A stretch of 64,000 bases of DNA from Meghimatium bilineatum (lineage: Eukaryota; Mollusca; Gastropoda; Stylommatophora; Philomycidae): NCBI GenBank assembly GCA_034231615.1, contig CM067315.1:9509915-9573914 (forward strand). The letters are read 5' to 3'. Positions 53,706 through 64,000 of the stretch are shown piece after piece. Numbering within the stretch: the stretch's first letter is position 1; each line of letters opens with the position of its first letter. Under the pieces are notes generated by a model that was given only the letters and a program-made list of their open reading frames with translations, was not told where the DNA came from and did no database searches. The translations under genes and the position numbers were made by a program.

Positions 53706-54159
53706 GTTAGTTTGTTCAATCCGTGATTATAGGCTACATTTATTACCAAGGTACGGCTCTTTCAAAAGAAGACCGGAGGCTATGGTGGCTATATCAGGTC
53801 GTGTATGGTCTGGACACAATTAATTTATCATGCGTGCAATTAGTGCTAAAAGAAATCCATTGTAAATATCGTAAACTATACCGACCTTCATTAGACGGGC
53901 TTTTGCACCCAAAGTTTTCATCTTTCCTGACGAAGAAATCACTGCACAAGATAACCGCAATCTCCATCCATATAATACTACGTTCCCGGCAAATGATATA
54001 TTCAGAGTATTGCTGATAGTATGAGTTTGCGATTCGCCATTTTCACTGCATACAGACGTTGTCGCAGTTGTATTATTGACAAATTTTGTCTTGCGTTTGT
54101 CGATGATCGCCTTCCTCATTAAACTCTTTAGTTTCAGCACAACGTGGGCATGTCGGAAC

Positions 54160-54660
54160 AACATGGTAACTGTTATCGAAGATTACAACTATGGTATCCT
54201 CAGGAAAACACGAAATCACAAGCGTATTAGAGTATATATTATATGGATATATTGCCCTGGTCATGCTGGGGTCAGAGGAAACGAGAGAGCCGACTTATTG
54301 GCAGGCAATGCGGCGATAGACGGCACATTGCTGAGAAGAGATAAATCAGAGTTAATGAAGGCAGTAATAACTTCATATCAAGATGAATATGGTGTCAATG
54401 AGGCTGAGAACGTGCACATACAGAGAATGTTAGAAAAGGGAGTAACTATAGGTGAGGGAAAGAGGAGTAAATTTTTTGGAAAGTCCCAAAGATCACACAA
54501 TCAACATCTGACCGGGACTCTTGAGTCTACATACACTGGAATGGCTACTGGAATGGAGGACTGGGCACTTATGGAAATGCACCACGTGCTGTTAAGCCAG
54601 TTTCTAATAAAAATCAGAAATCAAGAAATCCATTGTGTCAGGAATCTTCTGTGGTGAGAG
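54160..54660 (+). pseudogene. LINE relic with RNase H segment
   Basis: The plus-strand frame reads VYIIWIYCPGHAGVRGNERA then DLLAGNAA, the terminal RNase H motif (PGHxGVxGNExAD) of RNase H-bearing LINEs. It continues with a diverged tail to RNLLW-stop. The upstream catalytic RNase H residues and the RT are missing. Probably the same clade as 9585-10060. The interval 54660-55170 shows nothing else I recognise. Confidence 0.75.
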
Positions 54661-55154
54661 GGCCTCTGTTCAAGTATCAAGAAAAGAGTAGAAGTCATAA
54701 CAAGGACTGATAGTTCTAATAATGACGAGATTCAGTTTTACCTATGTGAATTGAATTCCTGAAAACAGTTGATAAAAGTCTAGAAAATGCCCTGGAAAGA
54801 TAACTCAGAGGGAATAGAGTTATCCCAAATAAAGAACTTAGCGGGAGTGAACTCAGCAGGGTTAGATAAGTCTTACCGTATAGCTTATACATCAAAGCTG
54901 TGTCAGCTGGTCATAGTCTCTTCCTGTGGTGTGGTCAAGTGGGCAGTTCTTTCAAATATATATTATATTATTTTTATATTGTCCACAGGGAAACATATTG
55001 TGGTTAATCCCAAATATTTTTTCCTGCATGGGTGAGTTGATTTTCATTTCATATCCATGAGTCTTTCCATGATATACTTTATCCATGAGTCTTTCCTTGA
55101 TATACTTCATGCATGGTATTTTATGATTCAAACAAGCTTTCTACTCAGATTGAG

Positions 55155-55345
55155 TATATATATATATATATATATATAATATAGTCTATAGGCTTAGACT
55201 AAGCTACTCACTTGTCGCTTGACGACATATAGACATGTTATTATAGACTAAGCTACTCACTTGTCGCTTGACGACATATAGACATGTTGTTATAGACTAA
55301 GCTACTCACTTGTCGCTTGACGACATATAGACAGGTTGTTATAGA
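55155..55345. repeat. (TA)n followed by a 49-bp array
   Basis: A (TA)n run at 55156-55178, then three units of ATAGACTAAGCTACTCACTT, GTCGCTTGACGACATATAGA, CATGTTGTT. Confidence 0.93.
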
Positions 55346-55477
55346 CTAAGGAAGCTCACCCGTGAATGAAAAGCTAGCCGAAAATGAACGTATGAAGTCT
55401 ATATGGCGCATATTACATAATACAACGTACCTAATGCACCCAGTCAGAAACAACACGTACACGTGTGATGGTTACCG

Positions 55478-55500
55478 AATACGAACGCAGAAGAAGACAT
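55478..55500 (+). mobile_element. Repeat R3, tail fragment
   Basis: Only TACGAACGCAGAAGAAGA remains of the R3 3' end. The interval 55500-55985 around it shows nothing else I recognise. Confidence 0.4.
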
Positions 55501-55984
55501 ATAGCCAGCCCGATAAGAATCCGCATGTTGAAGGCTAAAAATGATTTTTCAAGGAGAAAAAGAAAACAAGAGCTTTTTAGAAATAAGAAGTGAACTGAGC
55601 TAAATAATAACACAAAATAATAACGTAATAATAATGCAATAATGTACTAAAACTGGTCATATTGACGGAAACTAATGGAAATAGCAATTCAATAAGTTGC
55701 CATTCAGATAATACAATACACGCTAACAATAGAATAGATTTAATGGATTACAAAATGGACGGAGTTGAGGTAAAAGTACATACGTTAACAAATGTGTACA
55801 CAAGAGTAATCTTATAATTTGATGAAGTAAAGGTAGGCACCATGACAGCAATCTGCCGTCGGGGATGAAGATAACTCTTTATGGACTAGTCGCAGAAACT
55901 ATTAGGTGGGGTAGCCAGTTCCATTACTTGCTGTCTTTACATCCCCTAACTTATGCGTCAGGTTGGCCGAAAGATATTCAACGT

Positions 55985-56130
55985 GCCCGCCATCTTGACC
56001 TGATCTCTGTACATATGAAGGCTATCAAGACAGCACACAAGACAGCCATCTCCAGAGAATTCTTCCACACCTGACGCCGCAAGGCAAACAAGGGCCACAA
56101 CGTATAGATAGATAGATGGATAGATAGATA
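55985..56130 (+). pseudogene. LINE 3' end with GATA tail
   Basis: The plus-strand counterpart of 20445-20645: PSPENSSTPDAARQTR, then TTYR-stop and (GATA)n. The tail passes directly into the tetranucleotide field at 56100. Confidence 0.65.
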
Positions 56131-56602
56131 TATGGGTAGGTAGATAGCTACGTAAGTAGACAGGTAGGAAGGTAGGTTGGTAGGTAGGCAAGCAGGTAGG
56201 CAGTTAGGTAGGTAGGTAGATAGGTGGGTAGATAGATAGATAGGTAGATAGATAAATAGATAGGTAGGTAGGTAGATAGATAGATAGGTGGGTAGATAGA
56301 TAAATAGGTAGGTAGGTAGGTAGATAGATAAATAGATAAATAGATATATATATATAGATATATAGATAGATAGATAGATAGATAGATAAATAGATTTGAT
56401 AGATTTGATAGATTTGATAGATAGATAGATAGATGGATAGATTGATTGATTGATTGATTGATCTATACCTTAATCAAATTAAGTAGTCAATCAATCAATT
56501 AATCGATCGATCAAACAATCAATAGATATATTAATTAATCAAATGTATTAGTAAAACAGTCAATCAATAGTCAACCAATCAATTAATCAACCAGTTAACT
56601 AG

Positions 56603-56671
<69 letters not shown>

Positions 56672-56735
56672 TAATTAGTCAATCAATCAATCAATCAATT
56701 AACAAATTAATAAATCAATCAATATAGTGTAACAA
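56100..56735. repeat. Tetranucleotide field: GATA/GGTA then TGAT/AATC
   Basis: 56100-56400 is GATA and GGTA units, 56395-56425 is GATTTGATA, 56440-56460 is TGAT, and 56475-56725 is mostly AATC. The change of unit along the block suggests stepwise mutation and re-expansion from the LINE tail. 56735-57200 shows nothing I recognise. Confidence 0.95.
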
Positions 56736-57199
56736 AGACCAGTGCCAGAAGTAGACAAACCTACGCCATCAACATTAAAATATGCTTTCATACACTTTAG
56801 TAGAACTGTCACTTACAGATATACAGACTCAGGGGTTCTTATGACATTGAATATTGTATACGATTGTATTCGTTATTGAGAAAATGTCATCGGACATCCC
56901 CTGTCATTGGCAATGCTGCTCCAAATATTTATTTTTACACATCTGAAACTATAATGCTGTAGTATTTCCAGGTCCGCCCACTCTCTTTATTTCCTGAAGG
57001 TTCCATGCAACTGTCATATGATACTGGTCAGTAGTATGTGATCCATTCTTTAGTGTACTTTATTATGTTTGTGTCTTTACCGATTGTTGGATGGGTTGAC
57101 TTGATGGCATGTGAGAGTGTCACCAACTGAAACTATTAGCAACACGCGAAAGAAAGCCTCGAACACCTCATAAACTTTAAAAAAAACATAGTGAAAAAC

Positions 57200-57575
57200 A
57201 AAACCTATTTCTGAATGGAAACAAGACCAAGATTATAACAAGCGACACAAACCCTTAGCAAGTTCTGAAACATTATCAACAACAGCGACTTAGAAGGAGT
57301 CACCAGTTTTGAATACCTTGGTTCTCTTATGAATAGTAATGGGGATTGTTATGAAGAAGTTAGAAGAGGGTGGCGATTGTGTCAAAGAGGTTGACACAAA
57401 TGAAAAACATATGGCTGAGCTTCTGCAAAATAGTAAAACTAACATTCATAAGACTTTGCATATCCCCAGTGGCACTATATTAGTGTAAATCGTGGACAGT
57501 CACCAACAAAGTGAAAAATGTAATATAGCAGCATTTAAAACAAAATATTACAGAAAAATTTTCAGAATATCATGA
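57200..57575 (+). pseudogene. Decayed LINE relic
   Basis: Split frames read LNGNKTKIITSDTNP, VTSFEYLGSLMNSNGDCYEE and TVTNKVKNVI, corresponding to NTQKTKIMSTDITTQ, DTFEYLGANINGAGYCVAEI and TLIKTAAKRINAF in 58588-59735. Many stops. Confidence 0.6.
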
Positions 57576-57630
57576 ACACTCATAATACCATGAATACCCA
57601 GAATACCATGAACACTCGGAATACCATGAA
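57560..57630. repeat. 18-bp array (AATACCATGAACACTC)
   Basis: Four units of AATACCATGAACACTCA/G. The stretch 57630-58395 after it includes the hammerhead-like motif at 58011 and otherwise nothing I recognise. Confidence 0.85.
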
Positions 57631-58007
57631 TACTCAAAGTGCAAATATTAGAATATAATAAAAAGGTAAAATGCAGTTTTAGGTGGAGTAAAAATATAGT
57701 ATAGAATCAATGTGTCGACAAAAATGCCTCTTCCATCTAACAAACCAATGAAAAAAACGACCAGGAAGGATATAAATACATCAATGTTAATGTAACAGCT
57801 TATATAATGTAGTAAAAATGTATACAAATAAATAGAAACAGAGAGCACACAAAAATAATGATAAAGGTTCACAAAGCAAATTAAATCGGTGTTGGAACCA
57901 AAAGGGCGCTATCAAGAAATAATATAAGATAAACTGATCACCTAGAGATTTAAGAGTCAATTTTTTCCTAATTAGTTTATTGTTTTACTCTCCGCTTGCT
58001 GTATTTG

Positions 58008-58045
58008 TTTCTGAAGAAAGACCTTTTTATCGAAACGTCGACTAA
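58008..58045 (+). ncRNA. Hammerhead-ribozyme-like motif
   Basis: CTGAAGAAAGACCTTTTTATC followed by GAAACGTCGAC. The CTGAAGA box fits the CUGANGA core, the short stem is GAC/ATC-like with a T loop, and GAAAC is followed by GTC. Stem III would be only the ACGT palindrome, as in the minimal dimer-active hammerheads of Penelope-like elements. Self-cleavage is inferred, not shown. Confidence 0.45.
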
Positions 58046-58394
58046 GTCTGTTTTGTGAACCATCAACTTTATTTCTTAGTATAATATAATCTGTTTGTGA
58101 ACTGTACAAACCATTTTCCCGCTCTCTGCGACATATTTAATGAGAAAACAACCAGAGCCTATAAAAAAGGAATGATCAGATTGGAAATAGTTGTTTACAC
58201 AACTGATCGTCTGTACCAGTAGATATGAAAAAGCTGTTTGGAATCGATGCTAAGAAGTAAGCTAAAAATCCCAGACGGATGAAAGCAGTTAGTGGCAACA
58301 TTGCAAACACTTCATCTACATAGAATGAAATATTTACAGTTTCATATATTGACACAACTATGGAAACTCGGTAAGACCTAGACAAATTAAAGGT

Positions 58395-58590
58395 ATATGT
58401 CACTTTAGAAACATTTCATTGTCATGTTACAGGTAGATGTCACTTTAGAAACATTTCATAGTCATGTTACAGGTAAATGTCACTTTAGAAACATTTCATA
58501 GTCATGTTACAGGTAGATGTCACTGTAGTAGTTATTTTATAGTCATGTTACAGGTAGATGTCACTGTAGAAGTTATTTCATAGTCCTGTT
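58395..58590. repeat. 40-bp minisatellite, left part
   Basis: Five units of GGTAGATGTCACTTTAGAAA, CATTTCATAGTCATGTTACA. The same units reappear at 59738-59880 after the LINE relic, so the LINE sits inside this array. Confidence 0.92.
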
Positions 58591-59735
58591 ACATGATTGA
58601 GATTGATCATAGAAAAGTGTAGGGAATTTTCAACTGACCTGCACATGTGTTTCATAGATTACTCGAAAGCGTTCGACTGCGTCCAACACCAGCAACTATG
58701 GGAGATAATGAACAGCATGGGTTTCCCAAGACATCTGATTCATCTAATAGAGGAACTTTACCAAGATCAAAAGGCTGCAGTGAAGTTAGAGGACGATCTC
58801 TCAGAGTGGTTTGAGGTACAGAGTGGAGTAAGGCAAGGGTGCACACTCTCCCCATACCTGTTCAACATCTACGCTGAAAGTATAATGAGGAACGTGAGAG
58901 AAGACATACACAACACTGACTACCACGCTTTAAACATAGGTGGATTCCTAATCTCGGAACTACGCTACGCAGACGACACAGTGTTTCTTTCAAACGATAT
59001 AAAGGGATTGGAACAACTAATCAAGAACACAAAGAAATATAGCGAAGCATAAAATTTGTATTTAAACACGCAGAAAACAAAAATCATGTCAACAGATATA
59101 ACAACACAACAACCAAAAATCAGAATAGACAATACCGAGATAGAATGTGTGGATACATTTGAATACTTAGGAGCAAACATCAACGGTGCAGGATACTGCG
59201 TGGCAGAAATAAGGAAGAGATTGCAATGGCATATTTCAAAATAACGTGGCTGAAAAACATATGGAAAAACAACAAAATAGAAAAGAAAGTGCTAATGTTA
59301 CGAACTTTTATTTTTCCGGTTGCAACATACGGCTGTGAAACATGGACTCTAATTAAAACAGCGGCAAAGAGGATCAACGCCTTCGAGCTGAAATGCTACA
59401 GGAAGATACTTAGAATATCATGGAAGGATAAAATCAGAAACTCAGATATTATAAACACATTGAATATTCCAGAGTGTTGGTTACTGAACACAATAACAAA
59501 AAGAAAACTACGCCTGTTTGGTCATATAAAGAGACATAACTGTTTAGAAAGACAAATAATGGAGGGAAGAGTACTTGGGAAGAGGAGAAGGGGCAGACCA
59601 AGAAGACTATGAACTGACGACATTAAAGATAACATGAATACATCGCTAGAAAATGCAAGCCACATCGCCCAAGACAGAGAGAGGTTCAGAGAGTTCATTG
59701 GGAAGACAACGTTCTGGAAGGAATACGTCACATGA
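58588..59735 (+). pseudogene. Longest LINE relic: RT palm through C-terminus, inserted in a minisatellite
   Basis: Reading plus strand: IDYSKAFDCVQHQQLW (RT motif with the first catalytic Asp), SGVRQGCTLSPYLFNIYAE, ELRYADDTVFLSND (YADD palm), a TAA at 59050-59052, NTQKTKIMSTD, FEYLGANINGAG; a frameshift near 59235; then YGCETWTLIKTAAKRINAFE, CYRKILRISWKDK, RLFGHIKRHNCLERQIMEGR, KRRRGRPRRL, a TGA (59610-59612), and REFIGKTTFWKEYVT-stop. Two stops and one frameshift make it dead, yet it is the fullest copy here. The endonuclease domain is missing. Confidence 0.9.
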
Positions 59736-59737
59736 CA

Positions 59738-59882
59738 CATGTTACATGTATATGTCACTTTATAAACATTTCACAGTCATGTTACATGTATATGTCACTG
59801 TAGAAGTATTTCACAGTTTCACAGTCATGTTACATGTATATGTCACTGTAGAAGTATTTTATAGTTATGTTTCAGGTATGTT
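59738..59882. repeat. 40-bp minisatellite, right part
   Basis: Units of GTTACATGTATATGTCACTT/GTA, AAAGTATTTCACAGTCAT, homologous to 58395-58590 but with CATGTATATG in place of CAGGTAGATG. Confidence 0.9.
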
Positions 59883-59885
59883 TTG

Positions 59886-60096
59886 GAGATGACTAGGGTG
59901 GTTTTGAGGGGTGAGGTTGGCTGTCCTATCTCACAGAAAGTCATAATAACGCAGACGTCATGTTGAAGTCGGATTTCTTCGGTCGAAATGCGCAGATATA
60001 TCCCTACCAATCTGTAAGCCATGATACAACACATTACTTTCTCCGAATTACATCCTCCTTATCTGCAGGAGTTTGAGAACGAACACGTTAGAAGAA
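59886..60096 (+). mobile_element. Repeat R3, diverged plus copy
   Basis: GGTGAGGTTGGCTGTCCTATC, TGTTGAAGTCGGATTTCTTCGG, CGAAATGCGCAGATAT, CATGATACAACACATTAC and CTGCAGGAGTTTGAGAACGAAC, ending TTAGAAGAAG. The following 60096-60690 shows nothing I recognise. Confidence 0.75.
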
Positions 60097-60699
60097 GCCG
60101 ACAGCTACATTGTTACTCAATTGATTAATGATCGGTACAAGAAATAAACCCCATAGTATGGGGGTACACCATAGTATGTGGGTGGGATAGTTCAACAAAC
60201 CTACGCAGTGAAAGGTTTCCTCCATATTCAAAATCCTGCGTTGCATATTTACTGTAACATTTTTTATTTTCTGACACAGATCACGAGAGGCAAAATATTT
60301 CTGTTCATAACTAAAACAGGCCAGAAAATATGGCTACTTTGCAAATAAATTGCAAACACAAAAAGTTATGCGTGAATTTAGTTTTTTCTTTCGTTTCTGA
60401 AAGCTTAAGCCTAAAAATTGAAAAGATTAATTTTTATATAATTTCCAGGAAAACGCTCTTTAATAGAAAGCACGAAATGCTAAGGTATAAATAGGAAGAA
60501 AAAAAAAACCAACCAAATATTTATTGTGTTAGCAGCTCCATTATTTTCTGTCTTAACTGCATTACATCATGTAATCTTCATCTTTCATGACATTTACAGA
60601 AAAGAAAGACATTTATTGGTTATTTGTCATCCAGTACAAGTTTTTCTAAAAAGGATTTACAAATCAACGTTGGTTGTCACCATTAACGTCTTATGTTAT

Positions 60700-61005
60700 T
60701 CGCATTGTTTCACTTTTTTATCGTCTTCTTCTTCTTTTCTTCATCTTTTACTCTTTACGAGTATCGAGGGAGATACAATGTTCTTGTTCTCGCTTTTCTG
60801 GCAGCATCAGATAATGTTATTTGGTGTTCGTGTAATATCTCTTTGATGTTGTCGATCCAGCGTACTCTAGGTCTACCCTTGACTCTTCTTTCTGCTTCTC
60901 TCTTCGTATATGCTTTATAAACTAATGAATCACACGACATTCTTTCCAGATGACCAAACCATTTTATGACATTTTCATTTCTTAATGTTTCCTTTTGTTT
61001 TTAAA
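60700..61005 (-). pseudogene. LINE relic, C-terminal region
   Basis: The minus strand reads VIKWFGHLERMSCDSLVYKA, then RRVKGRPRVRWIDNIKEILH, EHQITLSDAARKARTR and YLPRYS-stop. The WFGHLxRM and GRPRxRWIDNIK words are intact; everything 5' is gone. Confidence 0.8.
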
Positions 61006-61024
61006 AAAGGAATGTAGTTTGAGG

Positions 61025-61550
61025 TGTTTTTCTGGTACATACATATAATGTTTTCGATACTATCTGGTACGTACATATAATGTTTTCGATTCTATCCGGT
61101 ACGTACATATAATGTTTTCGGTTGTATCCGGTACGTACATATAATGTTTTCGATTCTATCCGGTACGTACATATAATGTTTTCGGTTGTATCCGGTACGT
61201 ACATATAATGTTTTCGGTTGTATCCGGTACGTACATATAATGTTTTCGGTTGTATCTGGTACGTACATATAATGTTTTCGATTCTATCTGGTACGTACAT
61301 ATAATGTTTTCGGCTCTATCTGGTACGTACATATAATGTTTTCGGTTGTATCCGGTACGTACATATAATGTTTTCGGTTGTATCTGGTACGTACATATAA
61401 TGTTTTCGATTCTATCTGGTACGTACATATAATGTTTTCGGCTCTATCTGGTACGTACATATAATGTTTTCGGCTCTATCTGGTACGTACATATAATGTT
61501 TTCGGTTGTATCTGGTACGTACATATAATGTTTTCGCTTCTATACAGATA
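61025..61550. repeat. 32-bp satellite (GGTACGTACATATAATGTTTTCGG)
   Basis: About 16 units of GGTACGTACATATAATGTTT, TCGGTTGTATCC, with TTGTA / TTCTA / CTCTA and CC/CT variants. The minus-strand frames it opens are artefacts. Confidence 0.95.
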
Positions 61551-61599
61551 TATCTCCTTTTGATGACATTTGGCGGCGGGGGTGGGGTATTCCTCCCTC

Positions 61600-61792
61600 G
61601 CGTAGTGGTTAAGCAGTATGCCTTGTTTTGAAGAGGTCGAGAGTTTGAATCCTATTAGCGATGTTTTGTTTTCAGAATTGACTTTTTCATAGGTTCTTGT
61701 GGATTATTTTTTGAATCAATGTAGTTACGTTCTAATAGGGAAACGTTGCACTTATTGTGTAATCCTTATACAATGAAGTCAATCCTTAACGC
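61600..61792 (+). mobile_element. tRNA-derived SINE, family 2
   Basis: CCTCGCGTAGTGGTTAAGCA (A box) and GAGAGTTTGAATCCTA (B-box-like) head it. The body runs through ATGTAGTTACGTTC to TACAATGAAGTCAATCCTTA. Plus-strand member of the 4895/51762 family. Confidence 0.75.
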
Positions 61793-61889
61793 CTTTTCAT
61801 CCTTTCAACTTTCTTGGCGACATATATGACATGGATAGTTGTTCTGAGATATCTTTCAACTTCCTAGGCGACACATTGCTCACAAAAAC

Positions 61890-62136
61890 GCAATAATATC
61901 TGATGACTCCAACATCTCTGAGGACAGACGCAATAATATCTCCTGACTCCAACATCTCTGAGGACAGACGCAATAATATCTCCTGACTCCAATATCTCTG
62001 AGGACAGACGCAATAATATCTCCTGACTCCAACATCTCTGAGGACAGACGCAATAATATCTCCTGACTCCAACATCTCTGAGGACAGACGCAATAATATC
62101 TCCTGACTCCAACATCTCTGAGGACAGACGCAATCA
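61890..62136. repeat. 40-bp array (GACGCAATAATATCTCCTGA)
   Basis: Six units of CTCCAACATCTCTGAGGACA, GACGCAATAATATCTCCTGA, almost identical, indicating recent amplification. Confidence 0.95.
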
Positions 62137-62246
62137 TTTTCTTAGCTGTGATATTTTCAGCTTCGTTTTGTCTTCCTCTTCTTCTTCTTCTAGTTCACAG
62201 TTTGACATGCCTAAACAGCAAGTCCAGTTTTCTTAATAAATGCTGA

Positions 62247-62490
62247 TGTACCTAAAAGAAAACTACGCCTGTTTGGTCATATAAAGAGACACAACTGTTT
62301 AGAAAGACAAATAATGGAGGGAGAGTACCTGGGAAGAGGAGAAGGGGCAGACCAGGAAGACGATGGACTGAAGACATTAAAGATAACATGAATACATCGC
62401 TAGAAAATGCAAGCCACATCGTCCAAGACAGAGAGAGGTTCAGAGAGTTCATTGGGAAGACAACGTTCTGGAAGGAATACGCCACATGAC
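62247..62490 (+). pseudogene. LINE relic, 3' end, near-identical to 59500-59735
   Basis: KRKLRLFGHIKRHNCLERQI, then a one-base deletion in the GKRRRG block, RWTEDIKDNMNTSLENASHI and REFIGKTTFWKEYAT-stop. At the nucleotide level it differs from the 58588-59735 copy at only a handful of positions over 240 bp. It keeps TGG where that copy has TGA. Confidence 0.88.
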
Positions 62491-62521
62491 ATGACTTAAA
62501 AGCTGCTTTGTGCTCCCATAC

Positions 62522-62695
62522 AACTATCTGTGGATTTCTGTCTCTGTGGATATCTGTCTCTGTGGATTTCTGTCTCTGTGGATATCTGTCTCTGTGGATA
62601 TCTGTCTCTGTGGATATCTGTCTCTGTGGATATCTGTCTCTGTGGATATCTGTCTCTGTGGATATCTGACTCTGTGGATATCTGTCTCTGTTGGC
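62522..62695. repeat. 16-bp array (CTGTGGATATCTGTCT)
   Basis: About ten units directly downstream of the LINE end at 62490. Its complement reads HRDRYPQRQ-type frames, which are artefacts. Confidence 0.93.
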
Positions 62696-62857
62696 CAGTA
62701 TTCCTCTCCATGTTTTAGTGTAAAATGCAGTCTTGCAGGTTATGTTCCACCGTCTGTACTTCCATGGCCACATCGACACAACGGTGACGGAACCAGTCTT
62801 AGTCTAGTGCATTTTCAAAACCACATTACAATATCCGCGACTGCAACTCGAACCCTT

Positions 62858-63152
62858 TTTGTTGACATTCCATGCTTCACATCTATAGAGAATCATCATT
62901 CAATAACCATTGTTGACATTCCATGCTTCACATCTATAGAGAATCATCATTCAATAAACATTGTTGACATTCCATGCTTCACATCTATAGAGAATCATCA
63001 TTCAATAAACATTGTTGACATTCCATGCTTCACATCTATAGAGAATCATCATTCAATAAACATTGTTGACATTCCATGCTTCACATCTATAGAGAATCAT
63101 CATTCAATAAACATTGTTGACATTCCATGCTTCACATCTATAGAGAATCATC
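62858..63152. repeat. 51-bp array
   Basis: Six units of TGTTGACATTCCATGCTTCA, CATCTATAGAGAATCATCAT, TCAATAAACAT. Read on the minus strand, each unit encodes MMILYRCEAWNVNN, which resembles the LINE YGCExWxxN block (compare YGCETWTLIK), so the unit may be RT-derived. Confidence 0.92.
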
Positions 63153-63239
63153 CTTTCGATGAAAGTTCCTAGCACTATAACTCGTATATGCATACACATA
63201 GTTTTACAGCTACTGCATAGAATGTTTTCAGATTGCATC

Positions 63240-63600
63240 ATCAGGTGCCATGCCGGCTGGCGTGGGCGGTCATGGCTCTCCACAGCTCTCTGTCCACAGT
63301 ATTATGTATCAAGACCGTTGTTGTTTCCCTGCCGTGCCAGGCTGTCAAACTGTCTAATATTTTCTCACGTTGTAGTCCTCTGTCTCTGTTGCCTTTAATT
63401 TTACCTGTTGTGACTATGTTTTCTAAGCCTTCCTGTCTCATTAAGTGGCCAAAAAAAGAAGATTGCCTTTTTCTTATATTGTTGATTAAGGTCCGTTTCG
63501 TATTTAACTCTTTCAACACCTCTACATTAGTTTTTCTGGCAGTCCATGATATTCTCAGCATTCTTCTGTAGAACCACATCTCTGTTGCCTCTAATTTCCC
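63240..63600 (-). pseudogene. LINE relic, C-terminal region
   Basis: A 112-codon minus-strand frame: MWFYRRMLRISWTARKTNVE, KRTLINNIRKRQSSFFGHLM, RQEGLENIVTTGKIKGNRDR, then LIHNTVDRELWRAMTAHASR and HGT-stop. Intact frame, no RT palm. 63600-64000 beyond it shows nothing I recognise. Confidence 0.82.
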
Positions 63601-64000
63601 ACTTTCCAGTTTTCAGATTACATAGCACCATAAAATATCCATACAACTATTACCATAATAATAGTAATAGTTAACATCCGCATCTCAATACAGTATCTTC
63701 AAGAGAAGGTAATATAACAAGGGGACCTAATTTGCCAAGGGAGGTAATACTACGAAAGTACATTTAAGCAGTATATCTTACAATATAAAATTTTACACTC
63801 GGAAATTTGTGTAACAAATTTAAAATTCGTTCCATGTATGTTTAATGAGCTTTTCCTTCCTATTCGACGAAGTTTCTAATATTTTTCGATTTCTTATGGT
63901 CTTGTAGCGATAACTAAGTCTTCATATTGACCTCTTGTTTGCTAATGATGTTCATAAATCCTACTTTCGTATGACATGCGCATCAACTTCCTACAAGATT

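Overview
This is a window of animal (metazoan) nuclear DNA. It is AT-rich, has no bacterial gene organisation, and is dominated by intron and intergenic repeats. The mix of LINE relics, tRNA-derived SINEs, pogo/Tigger-like terminal-inverted-repeat elements, hammerhead-like motifs and very many minisatellites suggests an invertebrate. A lophotrochozoan such as a mollusc is my guess, but the sequence does not prove it.

The one host protein-coding gene I can support is a class A (rhodopsin-like) G-protein-coupled receptor on the minus strand. It occupies 41499 down to 5169 in six coding exons: 41499-40960, 32696-32575, 28894-28771, 11753-11551, 8710-8572 and 5675-5169. All five introns are GT-AG and every splice phase agrees. 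The joined frame is 1635 nt, or 544 residues plus stop. Exons 2 (TM3) and 5 (third intracellular loop) are short and lie in frames with no useful ORF of their own; I recovered them from splice sites, phase and receptor motifs. The protein has a long N-glycosylatable N-terminus, seven membrane segments, the TM3/ECL2 cysteine pair, an ERN motif in place of DRY/ERY, CWGP in TM6, NPLVY in TM7 and a cysteine-bearing helix-8 region. It looks like a neuropeptide-type receptor; I cannot assign its ligand.

Everything else is repeats, many of them inside the receptor's introns. Intron 1 (32697-40959) holds opposed LINE relics, a roughly 1.4 kb TIR element and a (TCTAA)n block. Intron 2 (28895-32574) is almost entirely two satellites, of 33 bp and of 80/51 bp in a 211-bp higher-order unit. 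Intron 3 (11754-28770) carries a 39-bp satellite grown from a TIR element, a near-perfect 49-bp array, a 1.7 kb 20/22-bp array and many SINE and LINE copies. Introns 4 and 5 carry TIR elements, LINE relics and SINE copies.

Upstream of the receptor (41.5-64 kb) I see no host gene. There are LINE reverse-transcriptase and RNase H relics, all broken by stops or frameshifts, and at least a dozen tandem arrays.

A theme across the window is that tandem arrays arise from pieces of dispersed elements: TIR element to 39-bp satellite, reverse-transcriptase codons to a 24-28-bp array, SINE tail plus splice donor to a 37-bp array, and LINE 3' tail to tetranucleotide blocks. The most notable case is at exon 2 of the receptor, where the splice donor itself has been copied into five tandem positions.
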